This document shows positions 56,542 through 64,000 of a stretch of DNA of 64,000 nucleotides, piece by piece. Position 1 is the stretch's first letter. Each line of letters begins with the position of its first letter. The notes below the pieces were generated by a model. That model did not search any database. It was given only the letters and a program-made list of their open reading frames with translations, and was not told the DNA's origin. This stretch comes from an uncultured Prevotellaceae bacterium (lineage in GTDB: Bacteria > Bacteroidota > Bacteroidia > Bacteroidales > Bacteroidaceae). The position numbers and the translations under genes are program-made. The stretch lies in contig CACYPF010000011.1 in assembly GCA_902776195.1 (NCBI GenBank), positions 1 to 64,000 on the forward strand, in the 5' to 3' direction.

Positions 56542-57069
56542 GGAATCAGTTACCGACTGAAGGGTGGTTTGTTACCGACTGAAGCCCCTTTTCATACCGA
56601 TTGAAGCCCATAATTGTACCAATTGAAGCCTTCATTTGATAAAGATATAGTTTATCCCTCGTTCCGATATCTGTTATGGGGGTACTCCGATGCCTCCTAT
56701 GGGTCACGCAAGGCATTCCTTTGGGGGTAAAGGAACTATCCCCGTGGGGCTTAGGGATAATCCCTAAGCCCCACGGAGCCTAGAGCTTCACAACCCACAT
56801 GCTGTGTCTCTGTGCTGAATAAAAAAAGAATTTCGCAAAAACATATAACCATATAACATGACAGACCGCAAACCCCGATAAACAGAGGCTTTAAAGCATG
56901 TTATATGTTTGCTGAACATATAACATACATATAACATGCTTCTAACCCAAATGTTATATGTATGTTACATGTATGTTACATGTTTGAGCAACATGTAACA
57001 TGGCTCCATCCCTTTGTACAAGGGCATTGGATCCACATCATGTTATATGGTTATATGTTTTTGCGAAAT
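56542..57069. repeat. Palindrome-rich intergenic element, copy B
   Basis: Partner of 15,299-15,820. It begins with four direct repeats of TACCGA(C/T)TGAAG-type with 22-bp period (56550-56628). These are followed by a GC-rich module with a perfect 17-bp palindrome (56742-56758 with 56760-56776, one-base centre), then the inverted-repeat core. Relative to copy A the direct repeats lie on the other side of the core. The core is nearly identical between copies, the GC-rich module is only partly alike. No gene is supported in it. Confidence 0.8.
56829..57069. repeat. Inverted-repeat core of copy B
   Basis: Perfect 31-nt terminal inverted repeats (56830-56860 and 57039-57069) and two internal 12-bp hairpins with 5-nt loops (56898-56926 and 56973-57001). 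Both hairpins keep the same sequences as in copy A. Part of it lies just downstream of the antiporter stop at 57118 and could act in its 3' region. Confidence 0.85.
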
Positions 57070-57117
57070 ACGTAAGTGTTCTTCAAATTTCTGATACTCT
57101 TTTTAAATACTCTATGC

Positions 57118-58047
57118 TCACACATTACTCAACAGCCAACCAACATAGACGAGATAGCCGACGACCAACAGGAGTCCCTCCCAACGCTCTACGGTATACT
57201 TCGTACGGGAGAACAGCCAGACGAGGACGACGGAGCCGAGCATCAACGAGAAGTCGATCATCGTGATACCTTGTATCTGCATGGGACTGATGGTGGCGGT
57301 GAGTCCTAATATCATCAGGATATTAAAGACATTGGAGCCGATGACATTGCCGATGGCGATGGCAGACTGTCCCTTGCGTGCCGCTACGACACTGGTGGCA
57401 AGCTCTGGCAGTGAGGTACCTCCTGCTACGATGGTCAGACCGACAACACCTTCGCTGATACCCAGGGAATAGGCGACACGTGAGGCGGAATCGACAAAGA
57501 TATTACTGCCTATCACCAATAGGGCGAGTCCCAGAAATACGAAGAACGCACTCATCCAGGGATTAATCGTCTTGACTTCCGTTGCTGGTTCTGCCTTCCT
57601 ACCCTTTGCCTGCGACAGAGTATAGTACATGAAGGCGGCAAAACCCGCCAACAGGATGACACCGTCGATACGTCCGAGGAAAGAGTCGAGTGCCAGCAGG
57701 GGTAATAAGACTGAGGCAAAGACGGCAAAAGGTATGTCTTTACGAACAGTATTCTTGCTGATGGTCATCGGTGCCACCATGGCGGCACATCCCACTATCA
57801 GCATGGCATTCATGGTATTGGAACCCACCACGTTACCGATAGCCATACCCGAAGTGCCCTTGAGTGCGGACACCAGACTGACGAAGAGTTCTGGAGCGGA
57901 GGTGCCTGCGGCAACGATAGTCAAACCAATGATAATCTCCGGTACATTCATACGACGAGCCAAAGCGGAGGCTCCCTCTGTCAGGCGATCAGCCCCATAG
58001 AGTACCATCGCCACACCTGCTATGATCAGAACAATATCTATTAACAT
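57118..58047 (-). CDS. Calcium/sodium antiporter, CaCA family
   Basis: A 309-aa inner-membrane protein of YrbG type with ten helices in two inverted repeats. The alpha-1 motif is AAGTSAPELFVSLVSA plus GNVVGSNTMN, and the alpha-2 motif is AGGTSLPELATSVVAA plus GNVIGSNVFN. These carry the acidic ion-binding residues. The exchange is Ca2+ out for Na+ in by family knowledge. It begins 25 nt upstream of the S4 gene's stop, on the same strand. Confidence 0.93.
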   Translation of the reverse strand: MLIDIVLIIAGVAMVLYGADRLTEGASALARRMNVPEIIIGLTIVAAGTSAPELFVSLVSALKGTSGMAIGNVVGSNTMNAMLIVGCAAMVAPMTISKNTVRKDIPFAVFASVLLPLLALDSFLGRIDGVILLAGFAAFMYYTLSQAKGRKAEPATEVKTINPWMSAFFVFLGLALLVIGSNIFVDSASRVAYSLGISEGVVGLTIVAGGTSLPELATSVVAARKGQSAIAIGNVIGSNVFNILMILGLTATISPMQIQGITMIDFSLMLGSVVLVWLFSRTKYTVERWEGLLLVVGYLVYVGWLLSNV

Positions 58048-58072
58048 AATCTCCTTGTATTATAGCCGCCTC

Positions 58073-58504
58073 TTAATCAAGGGACTCAAAATCTTCTGAA
58101 TCAAAATCAAAATCATCATAACCTTCCAAGGAAGGACCTATGAACTCGTCCAGAGCACGACGCTCTTTCTTAGTAGGACGACCCGTGCCACGGGCGCGGT
58201 CGATGAAACCACTGATGCGGTTCATCTCCAGCAACTCATACTGGTCAGCGGGCGTAACATTCTCGTAAATCTCCGGAAGGAGCTTCGCCCCCACCCGTTG
58301 CTCTATCGTCTTCAGTATCTTGAAGGAATAAGTGACAGGCGGCTTGCGTACACTGACGACCTCACCCACCTTCACCATGCGTGACGGCTTGACGTTCATG
58401 CCGTTCATTGTCACCCGTCCGTTCTTGATGGCATCAACAGCGATACTGCGGGTCTTGAAAATACGTGCCGCCCACAGCCATTTGTCAACTCTTGCTTCCT
58501 CCAT
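58073..58504 (-). CDS. S4-domain RNA-binding protein (Hsp15/HslR-like)
   Basis: A 143-aa basic protein with an N-terminal S4 domain (about 3-65): VDKWLWAARIFKTRSIAVDA, shown at 20 residues, then NGRVTMNGMNVKPSRMVKVGE. Hsp15 family members bind stalled 50S subunits with attached tRNA. The C-terminus is acidic (DDFDFDSEDFESLD). Its start overlaps the pth stop by 20 nt; pth acts on peptidyl-tRNA, so functional coupling in ribosome rescue is plausible. Confidence 0.88.
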   Translation of the reverse strand: MEEARVDKWLWAARIFKTRSIAVDAIKNGRVTMNGMNVKPSRMVKVGEVVSVRKPPVTYSFKILKTIEQRVGAKLLPEIYENVTPADQYELLEMNRISGFIDRARGTGRPTKKERRALDEFIGPSLEGYDDFDFDSEDFESLD

Positions 58505-59072
58505 TCTTACCTAATTTATTATATTGGTTCATGGTGACATCAATGCCAGCCAATACAAAACTCTTGATAATATCCACACCAAGGTCTATAGCAGGCTGCA
58601 GCACCTTCAGCTCTTCCTCACTGTAACGCCCCAGGACATAGTCTATCTGCATACCCTGCGGATAATCGCTGCCGATACCCATCCGCAGACGGGCATACTG
58701 CTGTCCGATGAGCTGCTGGATATGTCCCAAGCCGTTATGTCCCCCATTGGAGCCGTTCGCCTTCAACCGGAACTGTCCTAAAGGAATTGCCACATCATCG
58801 CTGATGACCAACAGGCGGCTCTGATCAATATTCTCCTTGTTGAGCCAATAACGGACAGCATTACCGCTGAGGTTCATGAATGTAGAAGGTTTGAGGAGAA
58901 ACACCTTACGACCTTTCAGACTCGTCTCGCCGATGAAACCGTAACGCTTATCCTCAAAAACGATATTGGACGCCTTTGCGAAAGCGTCCAATACCATAAA
59001 TCCCGTATTGTGGCGGGTCATGTCGTACTCGTCGCCGACATTGCCCAAGCCTACAATCAGATATTTGTCCAT
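58485..59072 (-). CDS. pth: Peptidyl-tRNA hydrolase
   Basis: A 195-aa enzyme that frees tRNA from peptidyl-tRNA dropped by ribosomes. NVGDEYDMTRHNTGF carries the catalytic His, with the conserved Asn in VGLGN and FMNLSG, and the NGGHNGL motif. Length is standard. It follows rplY by 11 nt, the common rplY-pth order in bacteria. Confidence 0.97.
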   Translation of the reverse strand: MDKYLIVGLGNVGDEYDMTRHNTGFMVLDAFAKASNIVFEDKRYGFIGETSLKGRKVFLLKPSTFMNLSGNAVRYWLNKENIDQSRLLVISDDVAIPLGQFRLKANGSNGGHNGLGHIQQLIGQQYARLRMGIGSDYPQGMQIDYVLGRYSEEELKVLQPAIDLGVDIIKSFVLAGIDVTMNQYNKLGKNGGSKS

Positions 59073-59083
59073 ACTGCCAAGAC

Positions 59084-59680
59084 TTAAGCCTCCTCAGCAG
59101 TTGCAGCCGAACGAGAAGCACGTGTTGCTCTAACAGAACATACGATAACCTCTTTCGGAGTAGCGATCTCAAGACCCTCGAAGTTCAGTGAGCCAACCTT
59201 GATGCTCTTGCCGAGCTCCAAAGAGGTAACGTCAATCTCGAGAATCTCAGGAATATTCTTATAAGGAGCAGTAACGTTGATCTTACGGATCTGCAACTGG
59301 AGCTTACCACCATCACGTACACCCTGAGCATGACCAGTCAGTTTCACAGGAATACCGACAGTGATGTTCTTGGTCTCGTTGATCTCGTAGAAGTCAGCAT
59401 GCAACAGTGCGTCTGTTGTGGGATGGAACTGCAGCTCCTTGATGATAGCCTTGTGCTCCTTGCCGTCAACAGTGATATTGACAACATACACGTGAGGAGA
59501 GTAAATCACCTTACGCATCTCTGCCATAGGAACAGCGAATGAGAATGCCTCAGGCAGATTCTTGTCATCCTTAGACTCACCATACAAATTACAGGGAACA
59601 AGACCCTCCTTGCGAAGCAGCTTAGAGGCTTTCTTGCCTGTCTCGGTGCGCTTCTGACCGTTTACACTAATTTCTCTCAT
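59084..59680 (-). CDS. rplY: 50S ribosomal protein L25/general stress protein Ctc
   Basis: A 198-aa two-domain L25 (CTC type): N-terminal 5S rRNA-binding domain (about 1-95; GKKASKLLRKEGLVPCNLYG, 20 residues) and a C-terminal beta domain (about 100-185). The tail ASRSAATAEEA is low complexity. Promoter -7 box at 59756-59763. Start ATG at 59680 follows the usual MREISVNGQKRTETGK. Confidence 0.96.
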   Translation of the reverse strand: MREISVNGQKRTETGKKASKLLRKEGLVPCNLYGESKDDKNLPEAFSFAVPMAEMRKVIYSPHVYVVNITVDGKEHKAIIKELQFHPTTDALLHADFYEINETKNITVGIPVKLTGHAQGVRDGGKLQLQIRKINVTAPYKNIPEILEIDVTSLELGKSIKVGSLNFEGLEIATPKEVIVCSVRATRASRSAATAEEA

Positions 59681-59755
59681 AGTTAATTGTGTTACTCTAA
59701 ATTAAGTTATACATTTTGCTTAATTCACCATCACACGATGCGAAAAGCGGGTGCA

Positions 59756-59853
59756 AAGGTAATAATTTTAATTGATAATTGCTAATTGATGATTGAAAAT
59801 TTTCAAAAATATCACAATTTTCTTGCATGATAGGGGAAATCTTCGTATTTTTG
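59756..59853. promoter_or_regulatory. Divergent promoters of rplY and nusB
   Basis: On the minus strand TACCTTTG (59756-59763) precedes rplY by 75 nt. On the plus strand TATTTTTG (59846-59853) precedes nusB by 38 nt. A long AT-rich spacer lies between. Confidence 0.55.
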
Positions 59854-59891
59854 CACTTGATAAGAGTATCAAACAAGCTATTCTATAGAAT

Positions 59892-60830
59892 ATGATTAAT
59901 CGTGAATTAATAAGAATCAAGGTAGTCCAGTTAACCTACGCGTACTATCAAAACGGCAACAAAAACATTGAGGCGGCAGAGAAAGAGCTTCTCTTCAGTC
60001 TGTCAAAAGCGTATGACCTCTACAATTACCTGTTAGCACTGATTGTGGCAATCACCAAAGAGTCACGGCGCTATCTGGAGGTCGCCCAATCAAAAGCACG
60101 ACGCGAGGGAACTGCGATGCCTTCACAGAAATTCGCCTACAACCGTTTTGCCATTCAACTGGAAGAGAACAAAATGCTGAACGATTTCATGGAGACGAAG
60201 AAACTGAATTGGGATGACGAGCCAGAATTTTTGAAGAAGGTATATCACATGATTGTAGACAGTCAGGTCTATCAGGATTATATGGATGCTGAAGAGGACA
60301 ATTACGAGGCTGACAGAGAGTTGTGGCGGAAGATATACCGTACCATCATACAGGACAATGAAGATCTGGATGCATTGTTGGAAGAACAGAGTATCTACTG
60401 GAATGACGACAAAGAGGTGGTAGACACCTTCGTTCTGAAGACCATCAAGCGATTTGAAGAAAAGAACCACTCCAAACAAGAGTTATTACCCGAATACGGC
60501 AGTGACGAGGATAAGGACTATGCCCGGAAGCTGTTCCGTGCCACTATCATGAATGCTGATGAATACCAGAGACATATGAGTGAGGCATCACGAAACTGGG
60601 ACTTCTCCCGTCTTGCCTATATGGATATTGTCATCATGCAGATTGCCATCGCAGAGATGATGACCTTCCCCAGCATTCCCATCTCCGTCACCATCAATGA
60701 GTTTGTGGAGATTGCCAAGATCTACTCCACACCACGCAGCGGTGGCTATATAAACGGTATGCTGGACGCTATTGCCCACCATATGATTCAGACGGGACGA
60801 CTGCTGAAACACATGGATGAGAAAGAATAA
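59892..60830 (+). CDS. nusB: Transcription antitermination protein NusB
   Basis: A 312-aa protein; the NusB domain is the C-terminal part (about 175-300) with FRATIMNADEYQ, MDIVIMQIAIAEMMTFPSIP and STPRSGGYINGMLDAIA. The N-terminal 170 residues are helical and typical of the Bacteroidota long form (E. coli NusB has 139). NusB joins the antitermination complex on rRNA operons. It starts the nusB-yajC-ybbR-coaE series. Confidence 0.93.
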   Translation: MINRELIRIKVVQLTYAYYQNGNKNIEAAEKELLFSLSKAYDLYNYLLALIVAITKESRRYLEVAQSKARREGTAMPSQKFAYNRFAIQLEENKMLNDFMETKKLNWDDEPEFLKKVYHMIVDSQVYQDYMDAEEDNYEADRELWRKIYRTIIQDNEDLDALLEEQSIYWNDDKEVVDTFVLKTIKRFEEKNHSKQELLPEYGSDEDKDYARKLFRATIMNADEYQRHMSEASRNWDFSRLAYMDIVIMQIAIAEMMTFPSIPISVTINEFVEIAKIYSTPRSGGYINGMLDAIAHHMIQTGRLLKHMDEKE

Positions 60831-60862
60831 TCCCCCGTAATATCGGAAATAATTAAAACAAT

Positions 60863-61186
60863 ATGACACAAGTTTTTCTCGCTGCACAAGCCGCACAGGG
60901 CGGTGGCAGCATGACCAGTTTTATCATTATGATGGTAGCCATCTTTGCCATCATGTATTTCTTTATGATTAAACCTCAGCAGAAGCGTCAGAAGGAGATT
61001 CAGAATTTCCAGAACTCACTGACTGAGGGAACACCCGTGGTTACTGGCGGTGGAATCTATGGAACTGTCAAGAAGATTGACCTCGCCGCTGGCATCATCG
61101 AGGTGAAGATTGCAGACGGCGTAGTTGTCCGTGTTGACAAAGGTTCCGTCTTCAAAGACATGGCAAGCACACCTGTACAGAAATAA
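60863..61186 (+). CDS. yajC: Preprotein translocase subunit YajC
   Basis: A 107-aa protein with one N-terminal membrane helix (about 16-36; FIIMMVAIFAIMYFFMI) followed by the YajC signature KPQQKRQKEIQNFQNSL and a small beta domain with GGIYGTVKKID. Works with SecDF in the SecYEG holo-complex. It lies 32 nt after nusB. Confidence 0.95.
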   Translation: MTQVFLAAQAAQGGGSMTSFIIMMVAIFAIMYFFMIKPQQKRQKEIQNFQNSLTEGTPVVTGGGIYGTVKKIDLAAGIIEVKIADGVVVRVDKGSVFKDMASTPVQK

Positions 61187-61214
61187 GACGAAAGCTGCAG
61201 GTTGGTGACAGGTG

Positions 61215-62189
61215 ATGGAATCCAAACGAATATCACTATATATCAAACGTTTCTTGTTCAACCGGATGAGCAAGGAGATACTGATATTCATTTTCTTTCT
61301 CATCCTATCAAGTATCTTCTGGCTCATTCTCACTCTCAACGAGACCTATGAGCGGGAGATTAAGGTAACGATAAAGATCAAAGGCATTCCTAAGAATATT
61401 GTACTCACCTCCAATGAGACAGACACCTTACGAGTGGTCGTGAGGGACAAAGGATGGTTGCTGATGAGATATCTGTATGAGAAGAATCGTAACATCAACA
61501 TCGTCTTTAAGAACTACGACCACGGCAATGGATATGGTATCGTACCAGCTTCAGATGTCAAGCGAATGATCAACCAGCAGCTGGAGATGTCAACATCCAT
61601 CAGTTCTGTCAAACCAGACCGTTGGGAGTTCTTCTATAACAACGGAGAGCGGAAACGGGTGCCTGTCAGATGGACCGGTCGGGTGATTCCCGAGCAATTA
61701 TACTTCATTTCACACGTACAGTATTGGCCTGACAGCGTGGACATCTACTCTTCCAGAGAGAAGTTAGACAGCATCAATGTCGTCTATACAGAAATGCTCA
61801 ATTATGTGGGATTCCGTGACACCCTGATAGTGACCTGTAAGACATCACACCCCAAAGATGTCAAGGTAGTGCCTGATCAAGTACGTATCGGATTCTACAC
61901 GGATGTCTTGACAGAGGAGAGTATCGACGGTATCCCCATCAAGGCCATCAATATGCCGGCAGGAAAAGTGCTGCGTACCTTCCCACCCAAAGTCAAGGTG
62001 CGGTTCGTCACAGGCGTTAGTCAGTTCCGTACCCTGCGCCCTGAGGACTTCACGGTAATAGCCGACTATGAGGAGATTTCTCAAAAACCATCCGATAAAT
62101 GCAATATCTACTTGAAGGTGATTCCGCATGGCATCAGCAGAGCGGTATTAGACACCAAGGAAGTAGACTACCTGATAGAAGAGGAATGA
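61215..62189 (+). CDS. YbbR-like domain protein
   Basis: A 324-aa protein with one N-terminal transmembrane helix (about 18-40; ILIFIFFLILSSIFWLI) and an extracytoplasmic body of YbbR-type repeats (for example YEREIKVTIKIKGIPKNIVL, 20 residues). The ATG at 61215 is preferred over the preceding GTG. Its stop overlaps coaE's start as ATGA. In Bacteroidota YbbR proteins sit next to coaE regularly; their role in cyclic-di-AMP control is known in other phyla only. Confidence 0.8.
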   Translation: MESKRISLYIKRFLFNRMSKEILIFIFFLILSSIFWLILTLNETYEREIKVTIKIKGIPKNIVLTSNETDTLRVVVRDKGWLLMRYLYEKNRNINIVFKNYDHGNGYGIVPASDVKRMINQQLEMSTSISSVKPDRWEFFYNNGERKRVPVRWTGRVIPEQLYFISHVQYWPDSVDIYSSREKLDSINVVYTEMLNYVGFRDTLIVTCKTSHPKDVKVVPDQVRIGFYTDVLTEESIDGIPIKAINMPAGKVLRTFPPKVKVRFVTGVSQFRTLRPEDFTVIADYEEISQKPSDKCNIYLKVIPHGISRAVLDTKEVDYLIEEE

Positions 62190-62746
62190 AGATAGGTATC
62201 ACTGGGGGCATCGGTTCTGGCAAGAGTTATGTATGCCAGCATCTGACAGCAAAATATGGCAAGGAGGTATACGACTGTGATGCTGCCGCCAAACGGCTCA
62301 TACGCACCTCACCAACCATCCGGCAGAGACTCACGGATCTCATTGGTACAGACACCTACATTGACGGACAACTCAACAAAGCGGTAGTGGCACAATTTTT
62401 ACTACAGAGTGAAGATCATGCCAAAGCCATTGACTCCATCGTCCACCCTGCCGTCTTCCGTGACTTCGAGGAGAGTGGCATGGCATGGATGGAGAGTGCC
62501 ATCATGTATGAGTCAGGTATCTATCGGCTGGTGGACAAAGTCATTGTCGTAACCGCCCCTTTAGAGATTCGTATCGACAGGGTGATGCGACGTGACCATA
62601 TCACCCGTGAGAAAGTGCTGCAATGGATGCAGCGGCAACTGCCTCAGGAGGAGGTCATCAGCCGTGCAGACTACGAAATCATCAACGATGGCATTAACGA
62701 CATCGACATCCAATTAGAACACATTATTAAAAAAGAAAAGATATGA
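62186..62746 (+). CDS. coaE: Dephospho-CoA kinase
   Basis: A 186-aa P-loop kinase performing the last step of coenzyme A synthesis. GGIGSGKSYV is the Walker A motif near residue 6, with DCDAAAK and the HPAVF lid residues. Length is typical (about 190-200). The ATG at 62186 overlaps the ybbR stop, and its TGA overlaps the next ATG, giving tight coupling. Confidence 0.95.
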   Translation: MKIGITGGIGSGKSYVCQHLTAKYGKEVYDCDAAAKRLIRTSPTIRQRLTDLIGTDTYIDGQLNKAVVAQFLLQSEDHAKAIDSIVHPAVFRDFEESGMAWMESAIMYESGIYRLVDKVIVVTAPLEIRIDRVMRRDHITREKVLQWMQRQLPQEEVISRADYEIINDGINDIDIQLEHIIKKEKI

Positions 62747-63186
62747 AACAGACTATTTTAGCTATCTCGGGAAAACCGGGACTCTACAAACTGGTATCAC
62801 GTGCCAAGAACAGCCTCATCGTAGAGGCACTTGACGGAACGGGCAAGCGCATGCCCGCCTTTGGTTCCGACCGTATTACATCCCTTGCCGACATCGCCAT
62901 GTTCACGGAGACAGAGGATGTCCCCTTGATGAAGGTTCTTGCATCCCTGCGTGACCTGGAGAAAGGGAAGGTTACCAGTCTTAACTACAAGAAGGCTACA
63001 CCTCAGGAACTCCACGACTATTTCACTAAGGTGCTTCCTGAGTGGGATCAGGAGCGTGTCCACAACAGTGATATCAAGAAGCTCCTGCAGTGGTATGACA
63101 TCCTCATCAATGCAGGCATCACAGACTTTGAAGAGGAGATGGCACCCACAGAGGGTGATAACGTTGACGACCGAAAGGAAGAATAA
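62743..63186 (+). CDS. DUF5606-family protein
   Basis: A 147-aa protein starting MKQTILAISGKPGLYKLVS and containing TSLNYKKATPQELHDYF, recognisable as the Bacteroidota DUF5606 family. The N-terminal part reads as a small beta barrel and the C-terminus is acidic. No function is known to me. Translationally coupled to coaE through ATGA, and followed by a strong terminator. Confidence 0.8.
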   Translation: MKQTILAISGKPGLYKLVSRAKNSLIVEALDGTGKRMPAFGSDRITSLADIAMFTETEDVPLMKVLASLRDLEKGKVTSLNYKKATPQELHDYFTKVLPEWDQERVHNSDIKKLLQWYDILINAGITDFEEEMAPTEGDNVDDRKEE

Positions 63187-63189
63187 TCA

Positions 63190-63229
63190 AAGAAAAGGCA
63201 CTTCGTGAATGAAGTGCCTTTCTTTTTTC
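63190..63229. terminator. Bidirectional terminator
   Basis: AAAAGGCACTTC and GAAGTGCCTTTCTTTT form a hairpin with a six-base loop, with A/T tracts on both sides. It serves the nusB-coaE series and the convergent beta-barrel gene, whose stop is at its edge. Confidence 0.75.
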
Positions 63230-64000
63230 TTAGAACCTTGGACGTCCGAAGCCACCGCCCCCACCGGGACGACCGCCAGGACCACCGAAGCCACCACCCC
63301 GGCGACCACCAGGTCCACCCTCATGTCCTCTCGGGCCTCCATTCTTACCACCGAAGATGTTCAGCCGATAGATGACATGCAGCATCGCATAGTTGGTAAT
63401 AGCATTATACTCCGTATCGCTGCGACGCATGGCATCCACCGTACGACTGAATGTAGACTGCTGATGGAGGATGTCATACATCTGAAGCGAGAGTGTCAGC
63501 GCATTCCCTCGCAGGAACGACTGTGACACCTGTGCGTTCCATATCAGCTCATTGGTATTCATCGACGCATCGTTATATCCACGGCGACTATTCATATTCA
63601 TGCTCGTTGACAGTTGCGTACCCCAAGGTGCTGTCAGTTGCAGACTGCCACCGTACGAGAATGTCCAGGTGTCGAGGTTGTTATTACTCTGCAACTCACT
63701 ACGGGCATGCATAAACTCCAGCGAACCGTTCAGCTCTACCTCCAACCAGTCATTACGATAGCTGCCGGCAAGGCGCTCTCCGATTGTCGTCGTACGGGTT
63801 GTCGATTTCTGGGAGTCTTCATTCCTGCTGACACTTACATATCCCACGTTATTATTATATCGGAGCGTTGTAAACGTGTTGACATTGAAGTAACCCGCAG
63901 AGTCGATGGCAGTATTGAACATAAACATACCGAACGTGTTCCAGTTGCCGTTGATATTCTCCGGTCTGATGGTACTTCCACCCGACTGCTCGTTATACGT
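63230..64000 (-). CDS. Outer-membrane beta-barrel protein, C-terminal part (partial)
   Basis: The frame is open to the right edge, so only the last 256 residues are seen; the gene begins outside the window. The text is a TonB-receptor-like barrel of the outer-membrane beta-barrel family: alternating strands, RPENINGNWNTFG and the sequence YAMLHVIYRLNIFGG as last strands. The last 33 residues are glycine/arginine-rich (GGPRGHEGGPGGRRGGGFGG, 20 residues), a low-complexity tail that would face the periplasm or surface. Such tails are known in some Bacteroidota barrel proteins, but its role is unknown. Confidence 0.8.
   Translation of the reverse strand, partial: TYNEQSGGSTIRPENINGNWNTFGMFMFNTAIDSAGYFNVNTFTTLRYNNNVGYVSVSRNEDSQKSTTRTTTIGERLAGSYRNDWLEVELNGSLEFMHARSELQSNNNLDTWTFSYGGSLQLTAPWGTQLSTSMNMNSRRGYNDASMNTNELIWNAQVSQSFLRGNALTLSLQMYDILHQQSTFSRTVDAMRRSDTEYNAITNYAMLHVIYRLNIFGGKNGGPRGHEGGPGGRRGGGFGGPGGRPGGGGGFGRPRF

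Overview
The window is a stretch of a Bacteroidota chromosome, most like the Prevotella/Segatella group. The evidence is the many TAnnTTTG-type -7 boxes 5' of genes, a type III glutamine synthetase, a two-domain L25/Ctc, a long NusB, a Bacteroidota-type LptD and a Gcw_chp-like barrel. All assignments come from reading the sequence; no database search was run.

Positions 1 to about 24,900 are an AT-richer accessory island in which almost every gene is on the minus strand. At the left edge is the 3' half of a tRNA-Arg(CCG)-like gene plus a shorter copy, which fits an integration site. Next come a DinD-RhuM fusion, a YobI-type membrane P-loop NTPase and a complete type I restriction-modification operon (hsdM-hsdS-hsdR with a small leading gene). 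These are preceded by an XRE, WYL and DUF1016 nuclease operon. A palindrome-rich non-coding element (15.3-15.8 kb) follows. The second half of the island (16.1-24.9 kb) holds three paralogues with an ASCH-like domain, two GIY-YIG-like proteins, a Doc-type Fic gene with a partner, a MazG-like pyrophosphatase, an unrecognised gene and a second WYL regulator. Three of these proteins, across two folds, carry the same C-terminal DUF4357/RAMA-like domain. Three promoters in the cluster share one palindromic element at fixed spacing from the -7 box.

From 25.0 kb on the sequence is core genome: pepT, a CPA2 antiporter, lptD, an HD protein, an oxaloacetate-decarboxylase-like protein lacking the biotinyl lysine, a lipoprotein, a GH43 lipoprotein, and queF-yhhQ. 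The yhhQ leader appears to hold a preQ1-I riboswitch with an extra hairpin. A TlpA-like thioredoxin follows.

Positions 38.5-56.4 kb form a nitrogen-assimilation block read outward from a divergent promoter region near 46.1 kb. To the left are glnK, amtB, an outer-membrane protein, pyrG, a purF-like gene and asnB, which bring in and sense ammonium and use glutamine amide nitrogen. To the right are gltB, gltD, dapF, dapL and glnN, covering GOGAT, lysine/meso-DAP synthesis and glutamine synthetase.

A second copy of the palindrome-rich element lies at 56.5-57.1 kb. The rest is housekeeping: a Ca/Na antiporter, an S4 protein, pth, rplY, nusB, yajC, ybbR, coaE, a DUF5606 gene and the C-terminal part of an outer-membrane beta-barrel protein that runs off the right edge.
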